Assembly (NCBI GenBank): GCA_019421005.1
Contig: JAHZGA010000027.1
Span: 1-11,922, forward strand
Direction of reading: 5' to 3'
DNA from: a bacterium
GTDB taxonomy: Bacteria; Bacillota_I; Bacilli_A; RF39; UBA660
DNA: 11,922 bases
The notes beneath the pieces were generated by a model that saw only the letters and a list, made by a program, of their open reading frames with translations, was not told the origin of the DNA and searched no databases. The translations under genes and the position numbers were made by a program. This document shows, one piece after another, positions 5,971 through 11,728 of the stretch. Each line of letters opens with the position of its first letter. The first letter of the stretch is position 1.

Positions 5971-6601
5971 AAATTGTATTATAGTAGTCATCTGTATAAG
6001 CTTCCCAACTGTCAGGAATATTCATAAGTTCACGCCATTTATATGACATTATAATATGAACTTCATTATCATAAAAAGCATGTATTTTATGTATGTCTGT
6101 TATTCTATTATTATTGTTGTTTATTTTGTTGGCTATTCTATATAATAATTCTATTCTACTATAAAATTCTCCAACAATCCATGAACGATTATCTTCATAT
6201 TTAGCAATTTGTATTGTTTCTTTTAGTATGTTACTAGGTGCATTTTGGCAAAAATGAGAAATATAATATGCTTCATCATAAAAGGAAATTAGTTCACCAA
6301 GTGAAAGAGTTTTTTCGTTTATATCAGACATATTTGAAAAAAAATATTGTTCAATAGGTTTTTCAAATAAAGTTTTTTCATTTAAGTTTTCTAAATTATT
6401 AACCCACCAAAATGTTTTATGCAATGGCTTTGTAAATGTTAACTTTCTTTTTTGAATTATCTCTTTTTCACAAAGTATAATTTGCTGAATTGTTTTTTCA
6501 TCAAATCCACAAAATTTTAATCTATTATACGCTTCAAAGTAAGCTTCTTTATTTCCTTTTAATGCTTCAATTATTAATTCTGTAAAGAGCAATTTTTCCA
6601 T
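5969..6601 (-). CDS. Unrecognised 210-aa protein, minus strand
   Basis: I do not recognise this protein. It has 210 residues, is probably soluble and mostly helical. The N-terminal half is amphipathic (ELIIEALKGNKEAYFEAYNR, then KTIQQIILCEKEII). The C-terminal half is rich in Trp, Tyr and His (FWWVNNLEN, DNRSWIVGEFYSRIELLYRIA, MSYKWRELMNIPDSWEAYTDD). No catalytic motif is evident. ATG at 6601-6599 is preceded by AGGGGTGAT; an in-frame GTG at 6613 lies inside that ribosome site. It has its own consensus promoter and converges head-on with the peptidase-like gene. It could be a partner or a regulator of that gene, but only adjacency suggests this. Confidence 0.68.
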   Translation of the reverse strand: MEKLLFTELIIEALKGNKEAYFEAYNRLKFCGFDEKTIQQIILCEKEIIQKRKLTFTKPLHKTFWWVNNLENLNEKTLFEKPIEQYFFSNMSDINEKTLSLGELISFYDEAYYISHFCQNAPSNILKETIQIAKYEDNRSWIVGEFYSRIELLYRIANKINNNNNRITDIHKIHAFYDNEVHIIMSYKWRELMNIPDSWEAYTDDYYNTI

Positions 6602-6630
6602 ATATATTATCACCCCTATAAATTACTTGT

Positions 6631-6659
6631 ATTCTACCATTTTACTTGCCTTTTGTCAA
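6631..6659 (-). promoter_or_regulatory. Promoter of the minus-strand gene
   Basis: On the minus strand, TTGACA (6659-6654), 17 bp, TAGAAT (6636-6631). It is near consensus and lies about 30 bp upstream of the start codon, just outside the left end of the insertion sequence. Confidence 0.75.
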
Positions 6660-6687
6660 TTTTTTATTATAGTAAAGTTGATTAAAA

Positions 6688-6710
6688 TGTGAAAAATTTT
6701 TGAAAATGTC
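6688..6710 (+). repeat. Left terminal inverted repeat
   Basis: Starts TGTGAAAAATTTTTGAA. It matches the reverse complement of 7934-7956 at all but one position. Confidence 0.85.
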
Positions 6711-6757
6711 AGTAATTTGTATTAAAATAATCTCTTATATTCAAAGGAGGTTATTTT

Positions 6758-7679
6758 ATGTTGAGTGAATACGAATTGAAAAAGATAGATATTATTCAAA
6801 AGGTAATATCAAAAGAAATTAAAGTTAAGGATGCTACAGAAATTTTATGCTTGTCAAAAATTATGGTTTAGTGGTATTCCTTCATTTTTACATTTGGCAG
6901 TTGATAAAGCTACAAAGAAAGTATTATTTGGTTGGTTTGAATATGAAGAAATCACAAGAGGTTATTTTGTAGTATTATTTCATATAATTATTAATTATGG
7001 AATACCAGCCAAAATAAAAGCAGATAATAGAAGTTCATTTTCTGCTAATAAAGTCAAAGAAAAAACAAAGAAAACATTTACGACATAATTTGGTAAAGTG
7101 TGTGAAAGATTAAATATTGTTCTGCATACAACAAGTGTTGCAACCTCTAAATTAAATATAGAAAGAGAAAATAAGACTTTCAAAGATAGACTAATAGCTG
7201 AATTAAGATATGAAAATATAACTGATATAGATGAAGCAAATAGATATTTAAATGAAGTGTTTATACCAAAAATGAATAAAAGATTTTCTTATGCAATTGA
7301 TGAAAAAACTTCATTAATGAGAGAGAACACTTACACAGAAGAAGAATTAAAATTAATTATTTCAGAAAGAAAAGAAAAAATAATAGATAATGCATCATGT
7401 ATAAGTTATCACAAAAAGTATTATATTCCAGTAGATTTGGAAACTGGAGAAGTAACTAATTTTCAAAGAGGAACAAAATGTACTTTGATAATTGATTATG
7501 ATAGTAAGTATATGAGTGAAATTGAAAACCACTATTATCGAATGCTAGAACTTGAAAATAGGGATTTAGTTATGAAAAAAGAATCAGAAATAACTGACTC
7601 AAAAAATAAAAAAGAACATCATAAATATATTCCGCCAGAAAACCATCCTTGGCGAAAAAATATGATGTCCAAACATTAA
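6758..7679 (+). pseudogene. Transposase pseudogene, IS1202/ISNCY type
   Basis: Remnant of a DDE transposase in three readable pieces. From ATG 6758, behind a strong AAAGGAGG site, 37 codons encode the N-terminal helix-turn-helix part (MLSEYELKKIDIIQKVIS..., ending LCLSK) and stop at 6869. The integrase core resumes in another frame from 6861 (LWFSGIPSFLHLAVDKATKK). Roughly 100-150 codons, including the first catalytic Asp, are missing at this joint. The core continues through the second Asp (KADNRSSF, codon at 7023) to TAA at 7086. There TTFGK follows where the family has TQFGK, so CAA probably became TAA. The same frame continues to 7679 with the catalytic Glu (NIEREN, codon 7161) and the family C-terminus KYIPPENHPWRKNM. 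The gene is inactive. Confidence 0.85.
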
Positions 7680-7681
7680 TA

Positions 7682-7728
7682 TTGGGGCTTTGCCCCAAAC
7701 CCTAGGGTTTAACACTCTAGGCTTTCAA
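7682..7728. repeat. GC-rich hairpins after the transposase
   Basis: TTGGGGC (7682-7688), loop TTT, GCCCCAA (7692-7698) is a compact hairpin. It is directly followed by the palindrome AACCCTAGGGTT (7698-7709), with a further CTAGG nearby. The GC content is far above the surroundings. It may end transposase transcription or shield the element from read-through, although no long T run follows. Confidence 0.6.
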
Positions 7729-7854
7729 AAAAAGAAATATATCTTTTTGCATAGCATTACTTGATTGTTCAGTTTGCTCCCCAGCATTGCCTTATCTCCC
7801 CAAGTAACTATTATTATAGTTGTAGCTGGCAAAAATGTCAATAAGTAACAAAGA

Positions 7855-7953
7855 GACATTTTCACTAATTATTAGCGATATTAAGCTTAAATTAGTACTG
7901 ACATTTTCACTAATTATTATTTATAAAAAACATGACATTTTCAAAAATTATTC
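7855..7953 (+). repeat. Subterminal direct repeats at the right IS end
   Basis: A 20-bp unit beginning GACATTTTCACTAATTATT occurs exactly at 7855-7874 and 7900-7919. A third, diverged copy at 7934-7953 forms part of the terminal inverted repeat. The rest of 7729-7956 shows no gene. The repeats look like multiple transposase-binding sites at one end, since the left end has only the TIR. Confidence 0.75.
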
Positions 7954-7956
7954 ACA
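7934..7956 (-). repeat. Right terminal inverted repeat
   Basis: Plus strand starts GACATTTTC and ends TTCACA at 7956. It pairs with 6688-6710 in 22 of 23 positions. Confidence 0.85.
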
Positions 7957-7982
7957 AAATAGTAGTCAAATTTATTAAAAAA
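7956..7982 (+). repeat. 27-bp direct repeat, right copy
   Basis: Exact copy of 4091-4117, touching the outer end of the right TIR. It shares one A with it, so the boundary could be 7957. The -35 box of the yitT-like operon follows directly. Confidence 0.8.
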
Positions 7983-7983
7983 C

Positions 7984-8012
7984 TTGTAATTTATTTAAAT
8001 GATTAGTATAAT
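7984..8012 (+). promoter_or_regulatory. Promoter of the YitT/desulfurase/redox operon
   Basis: TTGTAA (7984-7989), 17 bp, TATAAT (8007-8012). GGTGAT begins 7 bases after the -10 box and ATG 8029 follows 3 bases later. The -35 lies 1 bp beyond the repeat, so an insertion event here may have altered upstream control. Confidence 0.78.
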
Positions 8013-8028
8013 AAAAAAAGGTGATGTT

Positions 8029-8898
8029 ATGGGAAAAATAAGAAAAGAAAAACCATTAGATATAGTTATATCGATGTTAATGATTACTATTGGAGCCGTT
8101 TTAGTATCAATTGCTTTAGGAAATTTATTAATTCCTAATTCAATTTTAGATGGTGGTATTAATGGAGTATCAATGATTTTAGGATTTTTAACTAAAATTT
8201 CAATAAGTGTTTTCATTGTAATTATAAATATCCCATTTTTGTTAATTGGCTTTAAAAAATTCGGGAATGAATTTCTAATTAAAGCTTTATATGCAATGAT
8301 TTTAATGGCAGTTTTATTAGTGTTTTTTGAAAAATTACCAAGTATAACTGATGATTTATTACTTGCAACTGTTTTTGGTGGTTTACTACTTGGAATAGGA
8401 GTAGGTTTAGTTATAAGATATGGAGGATGTTTAGATGGTACAGAAATAATTGCTATGATAATAAGCAAAAAAACTTCTTTTTCAGTCGGTCAATTAGTGC
8501 TTGCTTGTAATATATTTATTTATGGATGGGCTGGATTTTTGTTCAGTTGGGACCGTGCTTTATATTCATTATTAACATATTTTATAACCTCTAAAATAAT
8601 TGATATGGTATCAGAAGGTTTAGAACAAGCTAAAGAAGCTATAATTATTACTGATAATGGAAAAGAAATTGCTGATGAAATATTTAAAACATTAGGAAGA
8701 ACAGTAACAATAATTGAAGGAGAAGGTTTAATAACAGGTAAAACTGTTGTACTTTATTCTGTAATTACAAGAATTGAAGTACCTCAACTTAAAAAAATAA
8801 TAAATGAAAGTGATTATCAAGCGTTTGTTACCATATCTGATGTATCAGAAATTGTTGGTAGACATATAAAACGTTTACCGAAAGGAGTAAAAGAATGA
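8029..8898 (+). CDS. YitT family membrane protein
   Basis: A 289-aa protein of the YitT family. The N-terminal part, about residues 10-200, is the membrane domain (DUF161) with roughly five helices. It includes GNLLIPNSILDGGINGVSMIL and GGLLLGIGVGLVIRYGGCLDGTEIIAM, both family hallmarks. The C-terminal part, about 205-289, is the soluble DUF2179 domain with a PII-like fold (AIIITDNGKEIADEI ... FVTISDVSEIVG). The biochemical function is not established. ATG 8029 is the only start downstream of the promoter with a ribosome site; ATG 7999 lies upstream of the -10 box. Its stop overlaps the desulfurase start (ATGA), so it leads a four-gene operon in which it may handle a sulfur-related solute. 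That last point is inference from context. Confidence 0.88.
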   Translation: MGKIRKEKPLDIVISMLMITIGAVLVSIALGNLLIPNSILDGGINGVSMILGFLTKISISVFIVIINIPFLLIGFKKFGNEFLIKALYAMILMAVLLVFFEKLPSITDDLLLATVFGGLLLGIGVGLVIRYGGCLDGTEIIAMIISKKTSFSVGQLVLACNIFIYGWAGFLFSWDRALYSLLTYFITSKIIDMVSEGLEQAKEAIIITDNGKEIADEIFKTLGRTVTIIEGEGLITGKTVVLYSVITRIEVPQLKKIINESDYQAFVTISDVSEIVGRHIKRLPKGVKE

Positions 8899-10019
8899 TT
8901 TATTTAGATTATAGTGCGACTACACCTGTAAATAAAGATGTTTTAGAAAGTTTTAATAAAGCTTGTTTAAATTATCCAGGAAATCCTAATTCTTTACATA
9001 AATTAGGGGTTGATGCTAAAAAGTTAATTGATGACGCTACCAGACAAATAGCTAATCTATTAAATGTTAAAGAAAAAGAAATTATTTATACTAGTGGATC
9101 TAGTGAGGCTAATAATACAGCTATAAAAGGTGTTGCTTTAAAATACCAAAATAGAGGAAAACATATTATTACAACTTCTTTAGAACATTCATCGGTAATA
9201 GGACCACTTAATTTTTTAGAACAAAATGGATTTGATGTTGATTTTGTTCCTTTAAAAGAAAATGGAACTGTTGATTTAGATAGTTTGAAATCTTTAATTA
9301 GAGAGGATACTATTTTAGTATCTATTTGTTCAGTTAATAGTGAAGTTGGAATAATAAATCCAATTTTAGAAATTGGAGAGATTTTAAAAGAATATCCAAA
9401 ATGTTTATTTCATGTTGATATGACTCAAAGTATAGGGAAAATAAATATTCCTTTAGATAATATAGATTTAGTTAGTTTTTCAGGACATAAAATCTATGGT
9501 TTAAAAGGAATAGGAGTATTAATTAAAAAAGAAAATGTAAATATTGAACCATTAATTCATGGTGGTAAAAGTACAACAGCTTTTAGAAGTGGTACTCCAG
9601 CTGGACCTTTAATAGTAAGTATTTCTAAAGCTCTACGTTTAGCGTTTGAAAATATTGATGATAAATATAATTATGTTAAAAAATTAAATCAAAGATTAAA
9701 AGATGATTTAAAACAATATAAAGATGTCTATATTAATAGTAATGATAACTGCTTACCACACGTTTTAAATATAAGTGTTATTGGAATAAAACCAGAAACA
9801 TTCCAACATGCTTTAGAACAAGATGAAATTTATATTTCAACTCAAACAGCATGTTCTAAAATAGGTAAACCATCTTTAGCTGTTTTATCAGTTACTAATG
9901 ATGAATTAAGAGCAAGTTCATCATTAAGAATAAGTTTATCTCATTTAACTAAAGATAGTGAGATAGAACAATTTTTAAAATCTTTTTCTAAATGTTATAA
10001 TCATTTAAAATTAAAATGA
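8895..10019 (+). CDS. Cysteine desulfurase (NifS/IscS family)
   Basis: A 374-aa PLP-dependent enzyme that removes sulfur from L-cysteine as an enzyme persulfide for Fe-S cluster or other thio-cofactor synthesis. It starts IYLDYSATTPV. The cofactor site has TSGSSEANNTAIKG, the His-containing LEHSSV, and SGHKIYG with Lys199 as Schiff-base lysine. FRSGTP and the C-terminal region are also typical. The catalytic Cys is C320 in TACSK, where the usual text is SACSS. Length is within the IscS/NifS-like range. Such genes usually sit with a scaffold (IscU/NifU), ThiI or MnmA; none is visible here. Both ends are ATGA overlaps with membrane and thiol-redox genes, and AAAGGAG precedes the start. The sulfur acceptor is unknown. 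Confidence 0.93.
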   Translation: MIYLDYSATTPVNKDVLESFNKACLNYPGNPNSLHKLGVDAKKLIDDATRQIANLLNVKEKEIIYTSGSSEANNTAIKGVALKYQNRGKHIITTSLEHSSVIGPLNFLEQNGFDVDFVPLKENGTVDLDSLKSLIREDTILVSICSVNSEVGIINPILEIGEILKEYPKCLFHVDMTQSIGKINIPLDNIDLVSFSGHKIYGLKGIGVLIKKENVNIEPLIHGGKSTTAFRSGTPAGPLIVSISKALRLAFENIDDKYNYVKKLNQRLKDDLKQYKDVYINSNDNCLPHVLNISVIGIKPETFQHALEQDEIYISTQTACSKIGKPSLAVLSVTNDELRASSSLRISLSHLTKDSEIEQFLKSFSKCYNHLKLK

Positions 10020-10270
10020 AATTAATTAAAATAGGGGCATTATGGTGTCCTGCTTGTTTAATAGTAAATAAGCAATTAAAAAAAATTAATACTGATATAG
10101 AAATTATTAATTATGATTATGATATTGATGAAGAAGAAGTAAAAAAATATAACGTAGGAAAAACATTGCCAGTTTTAATTTTATTAGATGGAAATGTTGA
10201 AGTAAAACGGTTGATAGGTGAGGTAAGCAAAGAAGAAATAGAAGAAATGATAAAGGAAGTAATACGATGA
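10016..10270 (+). CDS. Small thioredoxin-fold protein, CPAC motif
   Basis: An 84-aa cytoplasmic thioredoxin/glutaredoxin-like protein with the active site W-CPAC (Cys11, Cys14) after the first strand and a cis-proline in TLP (Pro52). It is shorter than classical thioredoxin (about 105 aa) and close to glutaredoxin or thioredoxin-like mini-proteins. It has no signal peptide. It overlaps both neighbours by four bases (ATGA). Position suggests it reduces the desulfurase or passes electrons to the membrane CcdA-type protein encoded next; CcdA/DsbD proteins take electrons from cytoplasmic thioredoxin. The specific partner is inferred. Confidence 0.88.
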   Translation: MKLIKIGALWCPACLIVNKQLKKINTDIEIINYDYDIDEEEVKKYNVGKTLPVLILLDGNVEVKRLIGEVSKEEIEEMIKEVIR

Positions 10271-11433
10271 AAAAAATATTTTATGCACTTATAATATTTT
10301 TCATTATACCAATAATAGGTCATGCCAGTGAAAAGGTTGATTTATATTTGTTTTGGGGAGATGGATGTCCCCACTGCGCTCATGAAAAAGAATATTTAGA
10401 AGGTTTAGAAAAAAAATATGATAACTTAAATGTTCATTTATATGAGGTTTGGTATAATGAAGATAATGCTAAAAAAATGGAAAAATTAAAAAAATCTTTT
10501 GGTGATGAAGCAACATTAAGTGTACCATTTACTGTCATAGGTGAAAAATCATTTAGTGGTTATAGTGATCAAATAGGTTCTGAAATAAAAGCTGAAATTG
10601 ATAAATGCCAAAAGAAAAAATGTGATAATGTTGCTGAAAAGATTTTAACAGGAAGTAATATAAAAGTTGAAAAGAAAATAGAAGATGAATCCAATGTTCC
10701 TCTTTTAGGTAAGGTTAATGTAAAAGAAGTTTCATTACCGTTAATAGCAGCAGTAATTGGATTAGTTGATGGATTTAATCCATGTGCTATGTGGATTTTA
10801 TTGTTTTTAATTAGTATGCTATTAGGAATGAAAAATAAAAAAAGAATGTGGGCATTAGGAATAACGTTTTTGGTTTCATCTGCATTAGTTTATGCTTTAT
10901 TTATGGTTGCTTGGTTAGGAATAACTATAAAAATAAGTCAAGTATGGATAGTAAGATTTTTAATAGCCTTAGTAGCGCTTATAGGAGGATTTGCTAACTT
11001 AAGAAGTTACTTTAAAACTAGTAAAAGTGGATGTGATGTTGTAGATGATAAAAAAAGGAAAAAGATAATTGAAAAAATAAAGAAGTTTACTCATGAAAAA
11101 AGCTTTTTATTAGCAATGGCTGGAGTTATTTTACTTGCATTTTCTGTTAATTTAGTTGAACTAGCTTGTTCAGCTGGATTACCATTATTATTTACTCAAA
11201 TTTTAGCAGTCAATGATTTATCTTTAATCCAATATATAATATACATTATAATTTATATTTTCTTCTTCTTACTTGATGATTTAGTTGTATTTATTATAGC
11301 AATGGTAACTTTACAAGTTACAGGAGTTACTACAAAATATAATCGACTTTCTCATTTAATTGGAGGAATATTAATGTTTATTATTGGTTTACTTTTAATA
11401 TTTAAACCGGGATGGATAATGTTTAATTTTTAA
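10267..11433 (+). CDS. CcdA/DsbD-like electron transporter with extracellular thioredoxin domain
   Basis: A 388-aa fusion protein. Residues 1-20 form a signal peptide or anchor (MKKIFYALIIFFIIPIIGHA). Residues 25-140 are a thioredoxin-like domain with CPHC (Cys34, Cys37) in LFWGDGCPHCAHEKEYL and a cis-Pro in SVPFTVIG. From about residue 155 there are six or so membrane helices of the CcdA/DsbD type, with the redox Cys pair at Cys173 (DGFNPCAMW) and Cys301 (VELACSAGLP). By analogy with DsbD, electrons would pass from the cytoplasmic thioredoxin (the adjacent CPAC protein) through the Cys173/Cys301 pair to the external CPHC domain, keeping exported thiols reduced. The domain order resembles a compact DsbD with the thioredoxin at the N-terminus. 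It is last in the operon and is followed by a terminator. Confidence 0.92.
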   Translation: MKKIFYALIIFFIIPIIGHASEKVDLYLFWGDGCPHCAHEKEYLEGLEKKYDNLNVHLYEVWYNEDNAKKMEKLKKSFGDEATLSVPFTVIGEKSFSGYSDQIGSEIKAEIDKCQKKKCDNVAEKILTGSNIKVEKKIEDESNVPLLGKVNVKEVSLPLIAAVIGLVDGFNPCAMWILLFLISMLLGMKNKKRMWALGITFLVSSALVYALFMVAWLGITIKISQVWIVRFLIALVALIGGFANLRSYFKTSKSGCDVVDDKKRKKIIEKIKKFTHEKSFLLAMAGVILLAFSVNLVELACSAGLPLLFTQILAVNDLSLIQYIIYIIIYIFFFLLDDLVVFIIAMVTLQVTGVTTKYNRLSHLIGGILMFIIGLLLIFKPGWIMFNF

Positions 11434-11436
11434 ATT

Positions 11437-11469
11437 TGTAAATATCTATTAAAAAGTATTTACATTTTT
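11437..11469 (+). terminator. Terminator of the redox operon
   Basis: TGTAAATA (11437-11444), 12-base loop, TATTTACA (11457-11464), then five T. Its right arm is also the -35 box of the next promoter. Confidence 0.65.
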
Positions 11470-11487
11470 AAATAAAAAATATATAAT
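11459..11487 (+). promoter_or_regulatory. Promoter of the short poly-G transcription unit
   Basis: TTTACA (11459-11464), 17 bp, TATAAT (11482-11487). Transcription would start near 11494 and reach the terminator at 11640-11675, giving an RNA of about 180 nt. Confidence 0.72.
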
Positions 11488-11505
11488 TGAATTAAGATAG
11501 ATAGG

Positions 11506-11573
11506 AGGTAACTAAATATGATTAAGTTAAACGATAAAAATAATTATAAAGCAAAGTTAACTAATAGTTACCT
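11506..11573 (+). promoter_or_regulatory. Inverted repeat that can sequester the Shine-Dalgarno
   Basis: AGGTAACTA (11506-11514), part of the TAGGAGGT ribosome site, is perfectly complementary to TAGTTACCT (11565-11573). The small reading frame lies between the arms. Pairing would hide the ribosome site, and translating ribosomes would open it. The right arm ends one base before the G run. Confidence 0.55.
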
Positions 11574-11586
11574 AGGGGGGGGGTAA
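11518..11586 (+). CDS. 22-codon reading frame ending in a G9 tract
   Basis: A short reading frame with an excellent ribosome site (TAGGAGGT, 10 bases upstream) and its own promoter. It encodes MIKLNDKNNYKAKLTNSYL followed by three Gly from the G9 run (11575-11583), then TAA. With one more G the frame would continue 24 codons to TAA at 11655 (original numbering), giving a 46-residue peptide. With one less it would stop four codons after the Leu, at TAG. I know no family for it. It may be a leader peptide, a phase-variable small protein, or chance. The promoter, ribosome site and terminator argue that the region is at least transcribed. Confidence 0.45.
   Translation: MIKLNDKNNYKAKLTNSYLGGG
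11575..11583 (+). repeat. Homopolymeric G9 tract
   Basis: Nine consecutive G, far the longest G run in this AT-rich window. Such tracts are prone to slippage and serve as phase-variation switches in other bacteria. Confidence 0.85.
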
Positions 11587-11607
11587 AATATAGTAATATA
11601 TTTTACC
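11582..11607 (+). repeat. Perfect 11-bp hairpin directly after the G tract
   Basis: GGTAAAATATA (11582-11592), loop GTAA, TATATTTTACC (11597-11607). The last two G of the tract form the base of the stem. No T run follows, so it is not a standard terminator. Confidence 0.65.
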
Positions 11608-11639
11608 TTAAAGTAAAACTATCTAATATAAAAACTAAT

Positions 11640-11675
11640 AAAGTCATAGTAGATTAATTTTTACTATGGCTTTTT
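11640..11675 (+). terminator. Terminator of the short unit
   Basis: AAAGTCATAGTA (11640-11651), ten-base loop, TACTATGGCTTT (11662-11673), one G-U pair, then T. A clear intrinsic terminator, supporting a discrete small transcript. Confidence 0.78.
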
Positions 11676-11728
11676 AGTGGTTAAAAAAATTATTATTGGG
11701 AATAATAAAAAAGAGAGGATGATTATAT
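11676..11728 (+). other. Intergenic gap before the surface protein gene
   Basis: Contains an AT-only inverted repeat TTATTATT-GGG-AATAATAA (about 11690-11708), then AAAAAAGAGAGG leading to the ribosome site. I cannot name a confident -35/-10 pair, so this gene may depend on read-through from the short unit or on an unrecognised promoter. Confidence 0.4.

Larger units (their letters stand above)
6688..7956 (+). mobile_element. Decayed IS1202/ISNCY-type insertion sequence
   Basis: A 1269-bp element with 23-bp terminal inverted repeats at 6688-6710 and 7934-7956, identical in 22 of 23 positions. The outer end reads TGTGAA and the inner end GAAAATGTC. Between them lies a broken IS1202-type transposase with an N-terminal helix-turn-helix and a DDE integrase core. 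As I recall, IS1202 of Streptococcus pneumoniae is about 1.75 kb with 23-bp repeats and a 27-bp target duplication. This copy is therefore about 0.4-0.5 kb short, in keeping with the internal deletion in the gene. The ends look intact, so it could still move if a full transposase were supplied. No 27-bp duplicate adjoins its left end; the copy of the right flank lies at 4091. Confidence 0.82.

Noticed and set aside
6680..6687. Short target duplication (AAAA-type) directly flanking the IS
   Set aside because: A runs on both sides are expected in this base composition; the 27-bp repeat is the better candidate.
6995..7183. Minus-strand reading frame inside the transposase remnant
   Set aside because: The plus strand carries clear family sequence across this stretch.
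7855..7953. CRISPR-like array because of three regular repeats
   Set aside because: Only three units with unequal spacing; one lies in the IS terminal repeat, and there are no cas genes. They fit transposase sites.
7995..8468. 157-codon minus-strand reading frame opposite the yitT-like gene
   Set aside because: Pro/Lys/Ile shadow with no ribosome site; the plus strand is a strong family match.
10117..10323. Minus-strand reading frame opposite the thioredoxin-like gene
   Set aside because: Ser-rich shadow of Glu/Lys codons, with no ribosome site.
11494..11675. Known riboswitch or T-box leader
   Set aside because: No recognisable aptamer core or T-box sequence, and the unit has its own start codon and terminator rather than running into a metabolic gene.
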